A stretch of 64,000 bases of DNA from Streptomyces hyaluromycini (GCF_002217755.1 NZ_BCFL01000028.1:1-64000), one strand, 5' to 3'. Numbered from the stretch's first letter, positions 34,495 through 43,339 are shown. Made by a program: numbers and translations. The notes: generated from the letters alone by a model not told the origin.

Positions 34495-35922
34495 TCACCA
34501 CACCTGCTGGTCGTCCTGGAGACGGACGGCGACGAACTTGGTCTGGGTGTAGTGGTGCAGCGCCTCCAGCCCCTTCTCGCGGCCGTACCCGCTGTTCTTG
34601 TAGCCGCCGAACGGGCCCTCGACCATCATGCCGGGCGGGTAGGCGTTGACGTAGACCTGCCCGGCCTGCAGACGGGCGGCCACCCGGTGGGCGCGGGTCA
34701 CGTCACCGGTCCAGACGGCCGCGACCAGGCCGTAGTCGGAGTCGTTGGCGAGGGCCACCGCCTCCTCCTCGTCCTCGAAGCGCAGGACGGCGAGCACCGG
34801 GCCGAAGATCTCCTCGCGGGCGATGCGCATGTCCGGGGTGACGTCCGTGTAGACGGTCGGCTCGAAGGTCCAGCCGTCCCCGGTCGGCCGGCCGCCGGTG
34901 AGGAGGGTGGCCCCGTCCTGCTCGGCAATCTTGAAATACTCGTTGACCTTGTCGTACTGGGCGCGGGTGATCGCCGGCCCGTAGGTCTCCCCCGGCGTGA
35001 TGTGGGTCAGCACGGTCCGTACGGCCGCCACGAACTCGTCGTGGATCCGCGCGTCGACCAGCAGCCGGGTGCCGGCCATGCAGGACTGGCCGCCGTTGGG
35101 CAGGAACGCCTCGACGGCCCCCTGGGCGGCCTTGGCGAGGTCGGCGTCCGCGAAGACGACGTTGGCCGACTTGCCGCCCAGCTCCAGCGTGAGCGGGATG
35201 ATGCGGTCCGCGGCGGTCCGGCCGATCTCGCGGGCGGCGCGGACCGACCCGGTGAACGCCACCTTGCGGACCCCGGGATGGCCGACGACCGCCGCACCCA
35301 CGGTGTCTCCCGTACCGGTGACGACGTTCAGCACGCCGTCGGGCAGACCGCATTCGGTGGCGATGCGGGCCAGCCGGAGCGTGGTGGCCGAGGTGAACTC
35401 GGACGGCTTGGCCACCACGGTGTTGCCGGCCGCGAGGGCCGGGGCGATGGAGCGGGCCGCCTGGTTCAGGGGCGCGTTCCACGGAGTGATGACACCGACC
35501 ACGCCGAGCGGCTCACGCCGGGTGTACGCGTGGAAGCCCGGCCCTATGTTCACCACCTCACCGCCGGGCAGGCCGACCAGGCCGGCGTAGAACTCGAAGT
35601 AGCGGGCGGCGCCCTCCACCTCCAACGGGGACTGCCAGGCGGGCTTGCCGGTCTCGGCCGACTCCAGTTCCGCCAGAACGGCGGCCTCGTCGCGCAGCCG
35701 CTCCGCGACGGCGGCCAGCACCCGCCCCCGTTCCACCGGCTGCCGGTTCCACCAGCCGTCGACCGCCCCGGCCGCCGCCGAGACGGCACGCGCCACGTCG
35801 GCGGCGTCACCGAGGGCGATCTCGTGCACGACCTCGTCTCTTCCGGGAGAGGTGGACGGCAGCCAGCGATCGGATGCCGGGTCGACTTCCACGCCTGCGA
35901 TCCAGTGGCCGTAGCGCTTCAT
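34495..35922 (-). CDS. NAD(P)-dependent aldehyde dehydrogenase
   Basis: A 475-residue class I/II-type aldehyde dehydrogenase. GVITPWNAPLNQAARSIAPA and AGNTVVAKPSEF form the cofactor-binding core, the general base Glu is in TLELGGKSA (about residue 248), and the nucleophilic Cys is in NGGQSCMAG (about 283). GAGGAG fits the ATG at 35922 better than an in-frame ATG at 35937. It is divergent from a TetR gene with a perfect 9-bp-arm operator between them. With benzoylformate decarboxylase nearby, benzaldehyde to benzoate is an attractive but unproven reaction. Confidence 0.9.
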   Translation of the reverse strand: MKRYGHWIAGVEVDPASDRWLPSTSPGRDEVVHEIALGDAADVARAVSAAAGAVDGWWNRQPVERGRVLAAVAERLRDEAAVLAELESAETGKPAWQSPLEVEGAARYFEFYAGLVGLPGGEVVNIGPGFHAYTRREPLGVVGVITPWNAPLNQAARSIAPALAAGNTVVAKPSEFTSATTLRLARIATECGLPDGVLNVVTGTGDTVGAAVVGHPGVRKVAFTGSVRAAREIGRTAADRIIPLTLELGGKSANVVFADADLAKAAQGAVEAFLPNGGQSCMAGTRLLVDARIHDEFVAAVRTVLTHITPGETYGPAITRAQYDKVNEYFKIAEQDGATLLTGGRPTGDGWTFEPTVYTDVTPDMRIAREEIFGPVLAVLRFEDEEEAVALANDSDYGLVAAVWTGDVTRAHRVAARLQAGQVYVNAYPPGMMVEGPFGGYKNSGYGREKGLEALHHYTQTKFVAVRLQDDQQVW

Positions 35923-35977
35923 CGGCGCGCTCCTCATGACGAGTTATGGGGGTGGGCAATGGGGATGAGCAATGGGG

Positions 35978-35997
35978 GTGAATGAATTTTCATTCAC
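35978..35997. promoter_or_regulatory. TetR operator between ALDH and TetR genes
   Basis: GTGAATGAATTTTCATTCAC is a perfect palindrome with 9-bp arms and a 2-bp centre. It lies 55 bp before the aldehyde dehydrogenase start and about the same distance before the TetR gene. A weak second copy, AGTGACTGAAC..GTTTCACT, is at 36031-36052. Confidence 0.75.
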
Positions 35998-36053
35998 CGC
36001 GTACCCTACCTTCCCGCCTTGACAAGATCGAGTGACTGAACGAAGTTTCACTG

Positions 36054-36671
36054 GTGACCATGCCCCCCTCCGCGACGGCCGACGAGACGCCCCTGCGCCG
36101 CAAGTTGATGGACGCCGCGCTGGAGCTGTTCGACGAGCGCACCTGGGACGGCACGAACGTGCCCGAGATCGCGGCCCGGGCCGGGGTCGCGGTGGGCACG
36201 ATCTACCGCTACTTCCCCAACAAGCAGGCGCTGGGCGAGGCGGTCTTCACCGAGGCGAAGGCGGCGTTCGCCGACGCCGTGGTCACCGACGCGGTGCGCG
36301 CGGCCGATCCGGTGACCGCGATCGGCCTCGTCTGGCACCACCAGGTCGCGTTCGCCCTGGCCTATCCCCAGGCGTTCTCGTTCCTCGAACACCAGGTGCA
36401 CGGCTCGTATCTGCGGCCGCAGGCGTACGAGGTCGTCCACCGGCTCGACGCCGAGCTGGTGGAGATCCTGCGGGCGGCGCAGGCGGCCGGCGCCGTCCGC
36501 GCCGGTGATCCGCAGGTGCTGCTCTCGATGGCGTTCGGCGCGTTCGTCGGGGTCACCAAGCACTCACGCGCCTCGGGGGTCCCGCTGGGCGAGTACGACC
36601 TGGAGGGCGTCCGGGAGGCCGTGATGAGCCTGATCGGGCTCACCGGCCCCGACTCCCCCGACGCCGGCTAG
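36054..36671 (+). CDS. TetR family transcriptional regulator
   Basis: A 205-residue TetR regulator. The helix-turn-helix spans about residues 15-60, with NVPEIAARAGVAVGTIYRYF. The C-terminal domain has ALAYPQAFSFLEHQVHGSYL, typical of TetR proteins near aldehyde or alcohol dehydrogenases. GTG at 36054 and ATG at 36060 are both possible starts. It should repress the divergent aldehyde dehydrogenase. Its TAG stop lies in the CTAG at the left edge of a MITE-like element, so the original C-terminus may have been slightly different. Confidence 0.88.
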   Translation: MTMPPSATADETPLRRKLMDAALELFDERTWDGTNVPEIAARAGVAVGTIYRYFPNKQALGEAVFTEAKAAFADAVVTDAVRAADPVTAIGLVWHHQVAFALAYPQAFSFLEHQVHGSYLRPQAYEVVHRLDAELVEILRAAQAAGAVRAGDPQVLLSMAFGAFVGVTKHSRASGVPLGEYDLEGVREAVMSLIGLTGPDSPDAG

Positions 36672-36846
36672 GGCCTGTCTGACCATTCCCGTCGTCGCCC
36701 GGAGGGCGGCCTCGCGGCGTCAGGTGCGTGCTCTCGGCGTGCCGGGCGTAGGCCCTCGTACTGGACGTACCTGGGTCTGCGCCCGGTGCGGCGAGAGTGC
36801 GTGCATGGCGTCGCGAGGCAGACGGGAATTGTCAGACAGGCCCTAG
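36668..36846. mobile_element. MITE-like palindromic element
   Basis: A 179-bp element bounded by CTAG on both sides. The ends are GGGCCTGTCTGACCATTCCC on the left and, read inward from the right, GGGCCTGTCTGACAATTCCC. The similarity continues to about 75 bp (GCCTCGCGGCGTCAGG against GCCTCGCGACGCCATG), so nearly the whole element is an imperfect inverted repeat. It has no coding capacity. CTAG fits the YTAR target of IS5-group transposases, so a non-autonomous IS5-type derivative is likely. Confidence 0.75.
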
Positions 36847-36861
36847 GACCCCCGGGGCCGT

Positions 36862-38592
36862 TCAGGGCAGGTGGCGCACGACGTTCGTGCGGGCCAGTTC
36901 GAGGAGTTCGTCACCGCGTCCGGACAGCACGGTCCGGGCGGCGTAGAGAGCGAAGCCCCTGACCTGGTCGAACTTGATGGCGGGCGGGACGGACAGCTCC
37001 TGCCGGGCCGTCATCACCTCCACCAGGGCGGGGCCCGGGTGGGCGAACGCGGTGCGCAGCGCCTCGCCCAGGTCGGCCGGGTGCTCCACCCTGCGGCCGT
37101 GGATGCCCAGGGCGGTCGCGACGTCGGCGAAGTTCGGGTTGTCGAGGTCGGTCCCGAAGTTCACCATGCCCTCGGCCTTCATCTCCAGCTCCACGAAGCT
37201 CAGGGCTCCGTTGTTGAAGACCACGATCTTCACCGGGTGCCGCTGCTGTTTCAGGGTGATCAGGTCGCCGAGCAGCATGGCCAGCCCGCCGTCCCCGGAC
37301 AGCGCGATCACCTGCCGGTCCGGGAACGCCGACTGGGCGCCGATCGCCTGGGGCAGTGCGTTCGCCATGCTGCCGTGGGTGAACGAACCGATCAGCCTGC
37401 GGCGGCCGTTCATGGTCAGATAGCGCGCCGACCAGATCACCGGGGAGCCCACGTCCGGCACGAACACCGCGTCGTCGGCGGCGAGTTCGTCGACGACCCG
37501 GGCCAGGTACTGCGGGTGGACCGGGGTGCGGTCGTGGTCGTCGACGGCGAGCCGGTCCAGGGCGGCGCGGGCGCCGGTGTAGTGGTCGCGGGCCGCGTCG
37601 AGGTGCCGGGAGCCGGTCCTCGGGGCGAGCTTGGGGAGCAGGGCCTCGGCGGTGTCCCGCACGGTGCCGACGAGCGGCAGGTCCACCCGGGTGCGCCTGC
37701 CGATCTGCTCGCCGCGCACGTCCACCTGCACGGTGGTGGCGTGCTCGGGCAGGAACTGCCGGTAGGGGAAGTCGGTGCCGAGCATCAGGAGCGTGTCGCA
37801 CTGCTCCATCGCACGGTAGCCGGAGGTGAAGCCGAGCAGTCCGGTCATGCCGACGTCGTACGGGTTGTCGTACTCGACGTGCTCCTTGCCGCGCATGGTG
37901 TGGACGACCGGAGCGCGCAACGCCCCGGCGAGGCGGACCAGTTGGTCGTGGGCGCCGGCACAGCCCGCGCCGGCCAGGATGGTGATCCGTTCCGAGTCGT
38001 TCAGGAGGGCCGCGGCGCGCTCGATCTCCTCGTCGGCGGGCCGCACCACCGGCGAGGTGGGCCGCACGGTGGCCGCCTTGCGCGGGTGGTCGAGCCGGTG
38101 CAGCAGCACGTCGCCCGGGACCACGAGGACGGACACCCCGTTGCGCTCGACGGCCGTGCGCAGGGCGATGTCGAGGAGGCGGGGGAACTGCTCGGGCGTG
38201 GCGGCCAGTTCGCAGAAGTCGCTGCACTCCCGGAACAGCTCCTGGGGGTGGGTCTCCTGGAAGTAGCCGGTGCCGATCTCCGGGCCCGGGATGTGCGCGG
38301 CGATCGCGAGCACCGGGAGGCGGCTGCGCTGGGCCTCGAACAGCCCGTTGACCAGGTGCAGGTTGCCCGGTCCGCAGCTGCCGGCGCAGACCGCGAGCGA
38401 GCCGGTGACCGCGGCCTCGCCCGCGGCGGCGAACGCCGCCGCCTCCTCGTGCCGGTAGTGCTCCCAGGTCACCGAGGGATTCCTGCGCAGGGCGTCGGTC
38501 AGTCCGTTGAGCGAGTCACCGGGCAGTCCGTGGATCCGGGAGACGCCCGCGTCCCGCAGGCCGTCGACTATGAGGTCGGCGATGGTGTGCAT
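36862..38592 (-). CDS. poxB: Thiamine-dependent pyruvate dehydrogenase (PoxB type)
   Basis: A 576-residue TPP enzyme matching the length of pyruvate:quinone oxidoreductase. The activating Glu is in HYRHEEAAAFAAAGEA (about residue 49). SGPGNLHLVNGLFEA-like sequence (CGPGNLHLVNGLFEAQRSRL), the FAD/central domain and the TPP motif SGDGGLAMLLGDLITLKQ..NN (about 425-455) follow. It oxidises pyruvate to acetate and CO2 with electrons to quinone. It shares orientation with the acetoacetate-decarboxylase-like gene upstream, 70 bp away, so the two may be one transcript. Confidence 0.88.
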   Translation of the reverse strand: MHTIADLIVDGLRDAGVSRIHGLPGDSLNGLTDALRRNPSVTWEHYRHEEAAAFAAAGEAAVTGSLAVCAGSCGPGNLHLVNGLFEAQRSRLPVLAIAAHIPGPEIGTGYFQETHPQELFRECSDFCELAATPEQFPRLLDIALRTAVERNGVSVLVVPGDVLLHRLDHPRKAATVRPTSPVVRPADEEIERAAALLNDSERITILAGAGCAGAHDQLVRLAGALRAPVVHTMRGKEHVEYDNPYDVGMTGLLGFTSGYRAMEQCDTLLMLGTDFPYRQFLPEHATTVQVDVRGEQIGRRTRVDLPLVGTVRDTAEALLPKLAPRTGSRHLDAARDHYTGARAALDRLAVDDHDRTPVHPQYLARVVDELAADDAVFVPDVGSPVIWSARYLTMNGRRRLIGSFTHGSMANALPQAIGAQSAFPDRQVIALSGDGGLAMLLGDLITLKQQRHPVKIVVFNNGALSFVELEMKAEGMVNFGTDLDNPNFADVATALGIHGRRVEHPADLGEALRTAFAHPGPALVEVMTARQELSVPPAIKFDQVRGFALYAARTVLSGRGDELLELARTNVVRHLP

Positions 38593-38662
38593 CAGCTTCC
38601 TTTCGGTACGGCGGTCGTGCGGAGGCTCGGAGGGTCGTGCGGGCGGTCCCGGTCCTGTTCCG

Positions 38663-39451
38663 CTATTCGCTCAGCAGGCGGACGGCCGTCACGGTGTAGG
38701 ACATCGAGGCGCGGAAGCCGGTGCCGGTGCGCACCGGGGCCAGGTCCGCCAGCTCCTCGCCGCGGGCCGGGAACAGGCTGATGTCGCCGGAGCCGACCCA
38801 GACGTCGGCGAGGGCCTGGTCGGAGAACTCGGCCATCACCAGCTCGTGCACCGCGGGCTTGTCGTACTGTCCGACGGCCAGCGTCGGGAAGTGCCGCAGG
38901 TTGACCGTGGGCCGGAACAGGGCCGCGGGGTCGCTCGCCGGCTGCTCCAGGGTGACCCGCGCCTCGGCGAGGGTGTGCCCGGCCGCCGACAGGGACGCGC
39001 CGAACCTCCCGCCGGCGGCGAGGGACGGCGAGGCCTTGCCGGGCGAGGCGAAGACCCGGGTCTGGTGCACCGAGCCCAGCTTCTTGGGGAAGCCCTGCAC
39101 CCAGCCGCGGGCCATGGCGAGGTCGTTGTCGACGTAGATGTACGGGCACCAGGAGACCGGCTCGCCCCGGAACCGGGCGTCCACCAGCAGCATGAACTCG
39201 CGGTACTGGCTGCGCACCGGGTCGAGGTACTCGTCGTGCTCCGCGGAGAACTGCCAGTCGACGAAGAGCGCGACCACCCGCCCGTCCGACCCGGTGTCGG
39301 GGGTGAGCCCCTCCGGGAGGGTCGCCGCGGCGGCCGCCGGGTCGGTCCAGAACTCGACGCCGACGATGTCCCCGGCGTAGTGCCACGGCGGAGCCGAGGC
39401 GAGGTTCGCCTCTCCGCGCGGCGACAGCGGGTAGGTGTAGCCCTGCAGCAT
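38663..39451 (-). CDS. Acetoacetate decarboxylase family protein
   Basis: A 262-residue protein of the acetoacetate decarboxylase (ADC) superfamily. The Schiff-base Lys region is GWVQGFPKKLGSVHQTRVFA (about residue 120), preceded by WCPYIYVDNDLAMARG. GGAGG lies five bases before the ATG at 39451; longer frames are not conserved-looking. True ADCs decarboxylate acetoacetate, but many bacterial family members use other 2-oxo or beta-keto acids. It is probably co-transcribed with poxB. Confidence 0.85.
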   Translation of the reverse strand: MLQGYTYPLSPRGEANLASAPPWHYAGDIVGVEFWTDPAAAAATLPEGLTPDTGSDGRVVALFVDWQFSAEHDEYLDPVRSQYREFMLLVDARFRGEPVSWCPYIYVDNDLAMARGWVQGFPKKLGSVHQTRVFASPGKASPSLAAGGRFGASLSAAGHTLAEARVTLEQPASDPAALFRPTVNLRHFPTLAVGQYDKPAVHELVMAEFSDQALADVWVGSGDISLFPARGEELADLAPVRTGTGFRASMSYTVTAVRLLSE

Positions 39452-39522
39452 GGGGGCCTCCAGAGAGGGTGGGCGCGCCGGAAGGGACCATGTTCCGCAC
39501 GGACACCGCTCCCCGGCTTGGG

Positions 39523-40125
39523 TCAAATGACTGCCTCGCGGTAGCTGGAGACGTCCGGGTAGCGCGGGGGCTCCTCGCCGCACCCGTCGCCGTCCCCGGC
39601 CGCGGGCCGCTCCTGCCGCATGGGGCGCTCCCGGTGTCCGGCGCCGCGTTCGCAGGGGGAGGCGAGCGGGTCGGCCACCAACTGCATCTGCCCGGCCAGC
39701 CGTTGGACCAGGGCGGGGTCGAGCTGGTCCATGACGCGTCTGCGCGCGCTGGCGAGATGCGCCGGATAGGCACCGGCCAGCCGCAGCAGACCGGCCTCGG
39801 TCAGCTCGGCGACGTACCCGCGGGCGTCCGTGCAGTGCCGCCGCTTGGTCACCAGGCCCTGGTCCCGCAGGTGCTCCACCACCCTGGTGATGCGGCTCGC
39901 GGACAGCGCCGCCGCCGTGGCCAGTTCGGTCATGCGCAGGCTGTTTCCGTCGGCCTCGGAGAGGTTGGCCAGGACGATGTACTGCGTGAGCGACAGGCCC
40001 GTGGCGCAGAGCAGATCCTCGTCGAGTGCCCGGGGCAGAGCCACCAGCATCCGCTGCAGCGCACGCCAGAGGCGTTCCTCGTCGTTGTTCAGCGGATACG
40101 TGGGCTCCGGTGACTGCGATGACAC
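39523..40125 (-). CDS. MarR family regulator (second paralogue)
   Basis: A 200-residue MarR protein paralogous to the one at 31958. The winged helix reads SEADGNSLRMTELATAAALS, then SRITRVVEHLRDQGLVTKRR. It has an extra hydrophilic C-terminal tail of about 45 residues (RERPMRQERPAAGDGDGCGE). The GTG at 40125 is preceded by AAGGGAGG. It is divergent from the YceI-WrbA gene, and two palindromes of the TTGCTT type lie between them, so it probably represses both and perhaps the wider set. Confidence 0.88.
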   Translation of the reverse strand: MSSQSPEPTYPLNNDEERLWRALQRMLVALPRALDEDLLCATGLSLTQYIVLANLSEADGNSLRMTELATAAALSASRITRVVEHLRDQGLVTKRRHCTDARGYVAELTEAGLLRLAGAYPAHLASARRRVMDQLDPALVQRLAGQMQLVADPLASPCERGAGHRERPMRQERPAAGDGDGCGEEPPRYPDVSSYREAVI

Positions 40126-40176
40126 GTGCTGACCTCCCTTCGTTGTCCGGCCCTTACCACTGAAGCACAGTGTTAC

Positions 40177-40224
40177 TTGCTTGACAAAGCATTTCGACGA
40201 CGCCAAGATACTTGCCAAGGCAAG
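40177..40224 (+). promoter_or_regulatory. Two MarR-type operators before YceI-WrbA gene
   Basis: TTGCTTGACAAAGCA (40177-40191) contains a -35 TTGACA; AAGATA at 40205-40210 is a possible -10 with an 18-bp spacer. A second palindrome, CTTGCCAAGGCAAG (40211-40224), directly follows. The promoter is thus bracketed by two sites. Confidence 0.7.
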
Positions 40225-40278
40225 CAACAGCGCCGCAGCGGACCAGCCGCGCGACGCCAACCGAGAGGCCAGAAAGGC

Positions 40279-41460
40279 ATGAGCGTCGAATTGCCCCCCG
40301 CGGGGACCTACACGGTCGATCCGGAGCGGTCGTCCATCAGCTTCACCACGCGGCACATGTTCGGTCTGGGCAAGGTGAACGGCACCTTCCGGGTGGAGTC
40401 GGCGAGCATCACGGTCGCCGAGCCGGTCACCCGGTCGACCGCACACGCCGTGATCGGGGCGGGCAGTTTCCACACCGGGACGCCACGCCGTGACGAGCAC
40501 GTGCGCTCCGCCGCGTTCCTCCACGCGGAGCGCCACCCCGAGATCCGGTTCGAGTCGACCGGGGTGAGCCGCGGTGCGGGCGGCGTCTGGGTCGTCGAGG
40601 GGCACCTCACGATCCGCGGGCACCGCGCACCGGTCGAGCTGACGGTGGACTCCCTGTCCGTCGAGAACGGCTCACTCAAGATCTCGGCCTCGGCGACCGT
40701 CGACCGCTACCGCCACGGGCTGACCGCGGCGAAGGGCCTCGCGGCGCGTCTGCTGCGGCTCACCCTGTCCGCCACCGCCGACCCCGCGGCGTCATCCGTC
40801 CAGAAGACCGAGGCGGCGTCCGCCGCCGAAAGCGCAGAACAGCGAGAGGAACTCCCCATGTCTCCCAAGATCGCGGTCATCTACTACTCGTCGACCGGTA
40901 CCGTCCACGAGCTGGCGGAGGCCGTGGCCGACGGCGCCCGCAAGGAGGGTGCGGAGGTACGGCTGCTGCGCGTGTCCGAGCTCGCGCCCGAGGAGGCCAT
41001 CGCGAGCAACGACGCCTGGTCGGCGCATGCCGCGGCCACCAAGGACATCCCGATCGCCACCCCGGCCGACATCGAGTGGGCCGACGCCGTCGTCTTCGGC
41101 ACCCCCACCCGGTTCGGCAACATCGCCAGCCAGCTGAAGCAGTTCATCGACACGCTCGGCGGGCTGTGGGCCCAGGGCAAGCTGGCCGACAAGGTCTACA
41201 GCGGCTTCACCGCCACGGCCACCGCGCACGGCGGCCAGGAGTCCACGCTGCTCGCGCTCTACAACTCCGTCCACCACTTCGGCGGCATCCTCGTCACCCC
41301 GGGCTACACCGACCCGGTGAAGTTCGTGGACGGCAACCCCTACGGCACCAGCCACGTCAACGGACAGGGCGCGATCCCCGTCGACGACACCGCCCGCGCC
41401 GCCGCCGTCTACCAGGGCAAGCGGGTGGCCGCGATCGCCGCCCGCTTCAACGCCGCGTAG
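40279..41460 (+). CDS. YceI domain fused in frame to WrbA-type flavodoxin
   Basis: A single 393-codon frame. Residues about 1-170 are a YceI lipocalin-like domain (GTYTVDPERSSISFTTRHMF, EIRFESTGV, LTIRGHRAPVELTV), which binds polyprenyl or quinone-like lipids. Residues about 194-393 are an NAD(P)H:quinone oxidoreductase (WrbA): IAVIYYSSTGTVHELAEAVA and FGTPTRFGNIASQLKQFIDT. Between them is an Ala/Glu linker. An internal ATG at 40858 has its own GAGAGG ribosome site, so a separate 200-residue WrbA may also be made. No stop codon separates the parts. Both halves fit quinone handling. Confidence 0.85.
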   Translation: MSVELPPAGTYTVDPERSSISFTTRHMFGLGKVNGTFRVESASITVAEPVTRSTAHAVIGAGSFHTGTPRRDEHVRSAAFLHAERHPEIRFESTGVSRGAGGVWVVEGHLTIRGHRAPVELTVDSLSVENGSLKISASATVDRYRHGLTAAKGLAARLLRLTLSATADPAASSVQKTEAASAAESAEQREELPMSPKIAVIYYSSTGTVHELAEAVADGARKEGAEVRLLRVSELAPEEAIASNDAWSAHAAATKDIPIATPADIEWADAVVFGTPTRFGNIASQLKQFIDTLGGLWAQGKLADKVYSGFTATATAHGGQESTLLALYNSVHHFGGILVTPGYTDPVKFVDGNPYGTSHVNGQGAIPVDDTARAAAVYQGKRVAAIAARFNAA

Positions 41461-41822
41461 CGGACGGCCGGCGAAGGCCGCGCGACCGGCGGCCGACCGG
41501 ACGGCCGTGTGCCCGGCGGCAGGGGGCTGCCGCCGGGCACACGGTCCTGGCACGAGGGCCGGGAGCCCGGCCGTGGCCGGGGCCGTTGGTGAGAGGACGC
41601 GACCATCGCTCCGGGCGGCGAGCGGGCGGCTTTCCCCAGGGGTGGCGGGGAGCCGCCCGTCCGGGGCAGACGGCCGACCGCCTGGCACCGTAGGCGGAGG
41701 GCCGTCGTACCGACAGGGTCGGCGGGTGGCCCTCGCACCGGCAGGGTCTCAACGCGCCGGTCCGGGCCCGGGACGCTCGCCCGGGGCCCAGGGCGTCGGC
41801 CCGGGGCGCCCCGTCGGGGCCG
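41461..41822. other. Intergenic region between convergent genes
   Basis: About 362 bp of G+C-rich sequence between YceI-WrbA and the tautomerase gene. Apart from the strong hairpin at 41505-41544 I see no gene or clear repeat. Confidence 0.5.
41505..41544. terminator. Perfect 18-bp hairpin, likely bidirectional terminator
   Basis: CCGTGTGCCCGGCGGCAG and its exact complement are separated by a GGGG loop. It lies 44 bp beyond the YceI-WrbA stop, between convergent genes. Confidence 0.75.
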
Positions 41823-42227
41823 TCAGGACTCGCCCCTCCGGGCCAGCCACTCCTTCTCCTCGCCCGGTTCGGGCAGGACCAGGCCGCCTTCCACGGCGGA
41901 GCGCGCGGGGCCGTCCTGGAGCACGACCATGACGTGGCCCTCCGGTACGCCCGTGACGCGGGCGGCGGCCGAGGACAGCTCCAGCGCCAGCCGCGTCGCC
42001 TCCTCCTGGGGGTGTCCCCGCCGGACCCAGCCGGAGACGATCAGCGGGGCTCCGGGCTCCCCGCCGGCGAAGACGCTGTCCGGCGGCGGCTCGGAGAAGA
42101 TCACGTTGACGTAGGCCGGCGGCACATGGTTGATCGCCACATGGATCCGGGTGATCTCGGCGGCCAGCGCGGCCTTCGACTCACCGGTCAGCGTTCCCTG
42201 CGCTGCGGTGCAGGTGTAGACGGGCAT
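41823..42227 (-). CDS. Tautomerase (4-oxalocrotonate tautomerase-like)
   Basis: A 134-residue protein of the tautomerase superfamily. It begins MPVYTC, so removal of Met exposes the catalytic Pro-1. HVPPAYVNVIFSEPPPD is the typical central strand. At 134 residues it matches the longer (fused or cis-CaaD-like) members rather than the 62-residue 4-OT. It is divergent from the zinc alcohol dehydrogenase gene 72 bp away. Tautomerases act in aromatic meta-cleavage and haloacrylate pathways, which fits the catabolic context. Confidence 0.82.
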   Translation of the reverse strand: MPVYTCTAAQGTLTGESKAALAAEITRIHVAINHVPPAYVNVIFSEPPPDSVFAGGEPGAPLIVSGWVRRGHPQEEATRLALELSSAAARVTGVPEGHVMVVLQDGPARSAVEGGLVLPEPGEEKEWLARRGES

Positions 42228-42299
42228 TTCGGCTCCTCATCGGACACGGGCGGAATCGGAATCGCTCACGGCGACGACGGAAGGGCGGCGAGGGCCGTG

Positions 42300-43304
42300 A
42301 TGGAAGCGGTGGTCCTGGGCAGGGACCGGAAGATCGTGCTGGAGTCGAGGCCCGAGCCCGGACTCCGTCCCGATCAGGTGATCGTGGAGGTCGACCTGTG
42401 CGGCATCTGCGGCAGTGACCTGCACGCGCCGCAGCTCCCTCAGGTGTACCGCGGCGGTTTCGTCATGGGCCACGAACCCTCGGGCCGTATCACCCGCGTG
42501 GGCGACGAGGCCGGGGACTGGAAGGTGGGCCAGCGGGTCGCCGTCAACCCGAACGGCAACGTGTGCGGCCAGTGCACGTACTGCCTCTCGGGACGGCCCA
42601 ACTTCTGCCGGCAGGCGACCATGGAGACCGCGCTCGGGCTCCAGATGGACGGCGCCCTCGCCCGGCGGATGGCCGTCTTCCCGGGCACCCTGCGGGCGCT
42701 GCCCGCGTCGATGGGGCGCCTGGAGGCCGCCTGGGTCGAGCCGACGGGCACCGCGCTGCGGGCCGCGGTTCTGGCCGGTGACCTCGGGGGCGCCACCGTG
42801 GCGGTGTTCGGCGGCGGCCCTATCGGCCAGCTGGCCTGCCGTATCGCCGCCCACCGGGGCGCGGGCCGGGTCGTCCTGGTGGAGCCGGCCCCGGAGCGCC
42901 GCCGCTTCGGCCCGGCCTCCGGCGCCGATCTGACCCTGAGCCCCGCCGAGTCGGGCGCCGAGCTCGCCGAGTCCACGGTGGACGTGGTGTTCGAGTGCTC
43001 GGGCAACGCGGCGGCCCGGGCGGAGGCCCTGCGGCTGCTGACCCCCGGCGGGGTGCTGGTCAACGTGGGGGCGGGGCCCGGCGGCGGCTTCGACCCCGAT
43101 GTCGTCCTGCTCAAGGAGATCACCATCCGTGGGTCGTTCGTGTACGGCTCCGAGTTCGACGACGCCGTCGGCCTGCTCGCCCGCGGCGACATCCGTGTGG
43201 ACGACCTCACCACGGAGATCGTCCCGGTCGACGAGGCCCTGCGGGCCATCGACGCGCTGCGCTCCGCCGAGGTCATGAAGGTGTTCGTCGCACCCAACGG
43301 CTGA
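42300..43304 (+). CDS. Zinc-dependent alcohol dehydrogenase (MDR family)
   Basis: A 334-residue medium-chain dehydrogenase. The catalytic zinc region is CGICGSDLHAPQ with GHEPSG, the structural zinc is held by four Cys in CGQCTYCLSGRPNFC, and the NAD(P) site is AVFGGGPIGQLACRIAAHRG. Start is the ATG at 42300 or the in-frame GTG at 42297. It oxidises a secondary or primary alcohol, or reduces the carbonyl. It lies upstream of the benzoylformate decarboxylase gene in the same direction. Confidence 0.88.
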   Translation: MEAVVLGRDRKIVLESRPEPGLRPDQVIVEVDLCGICGSDLHAPQLPQVYRGGFVMGHEPSGRITRVGDEAGDWKVGQRVAVNPNGNVCGQCTYCLSGRPNFCRQATMETALGLQMDGALARRMAVFPGTLRALPASMGRLEAAWVEPTGTALRAAVLAGDLGGATVAVFGGGPIGQLACRIAAHRGAGRVVLVEPAPERRRFGPASGADLTLSPAESGAELAESTVDVVFECSGNAAARAEALRLLTPGGVLVNVGAGPGGGFDPDVVLLKEITIRGSFVYGSEFDDAVGLLARGDIRVDDLTTEIVPVDEALRAIDALRSAEVMKVFVAPNG

Positions 43305-43339
43305 CACCACACTCCGACGGCCCAAGGTGTCCCGGCTTC

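Noticed and set aside
36739..36815. Small RNA gene inside the MITE
   Set aside because: The strong folding is explained by the inverted-repeat nature of the element; no promoter is evident.
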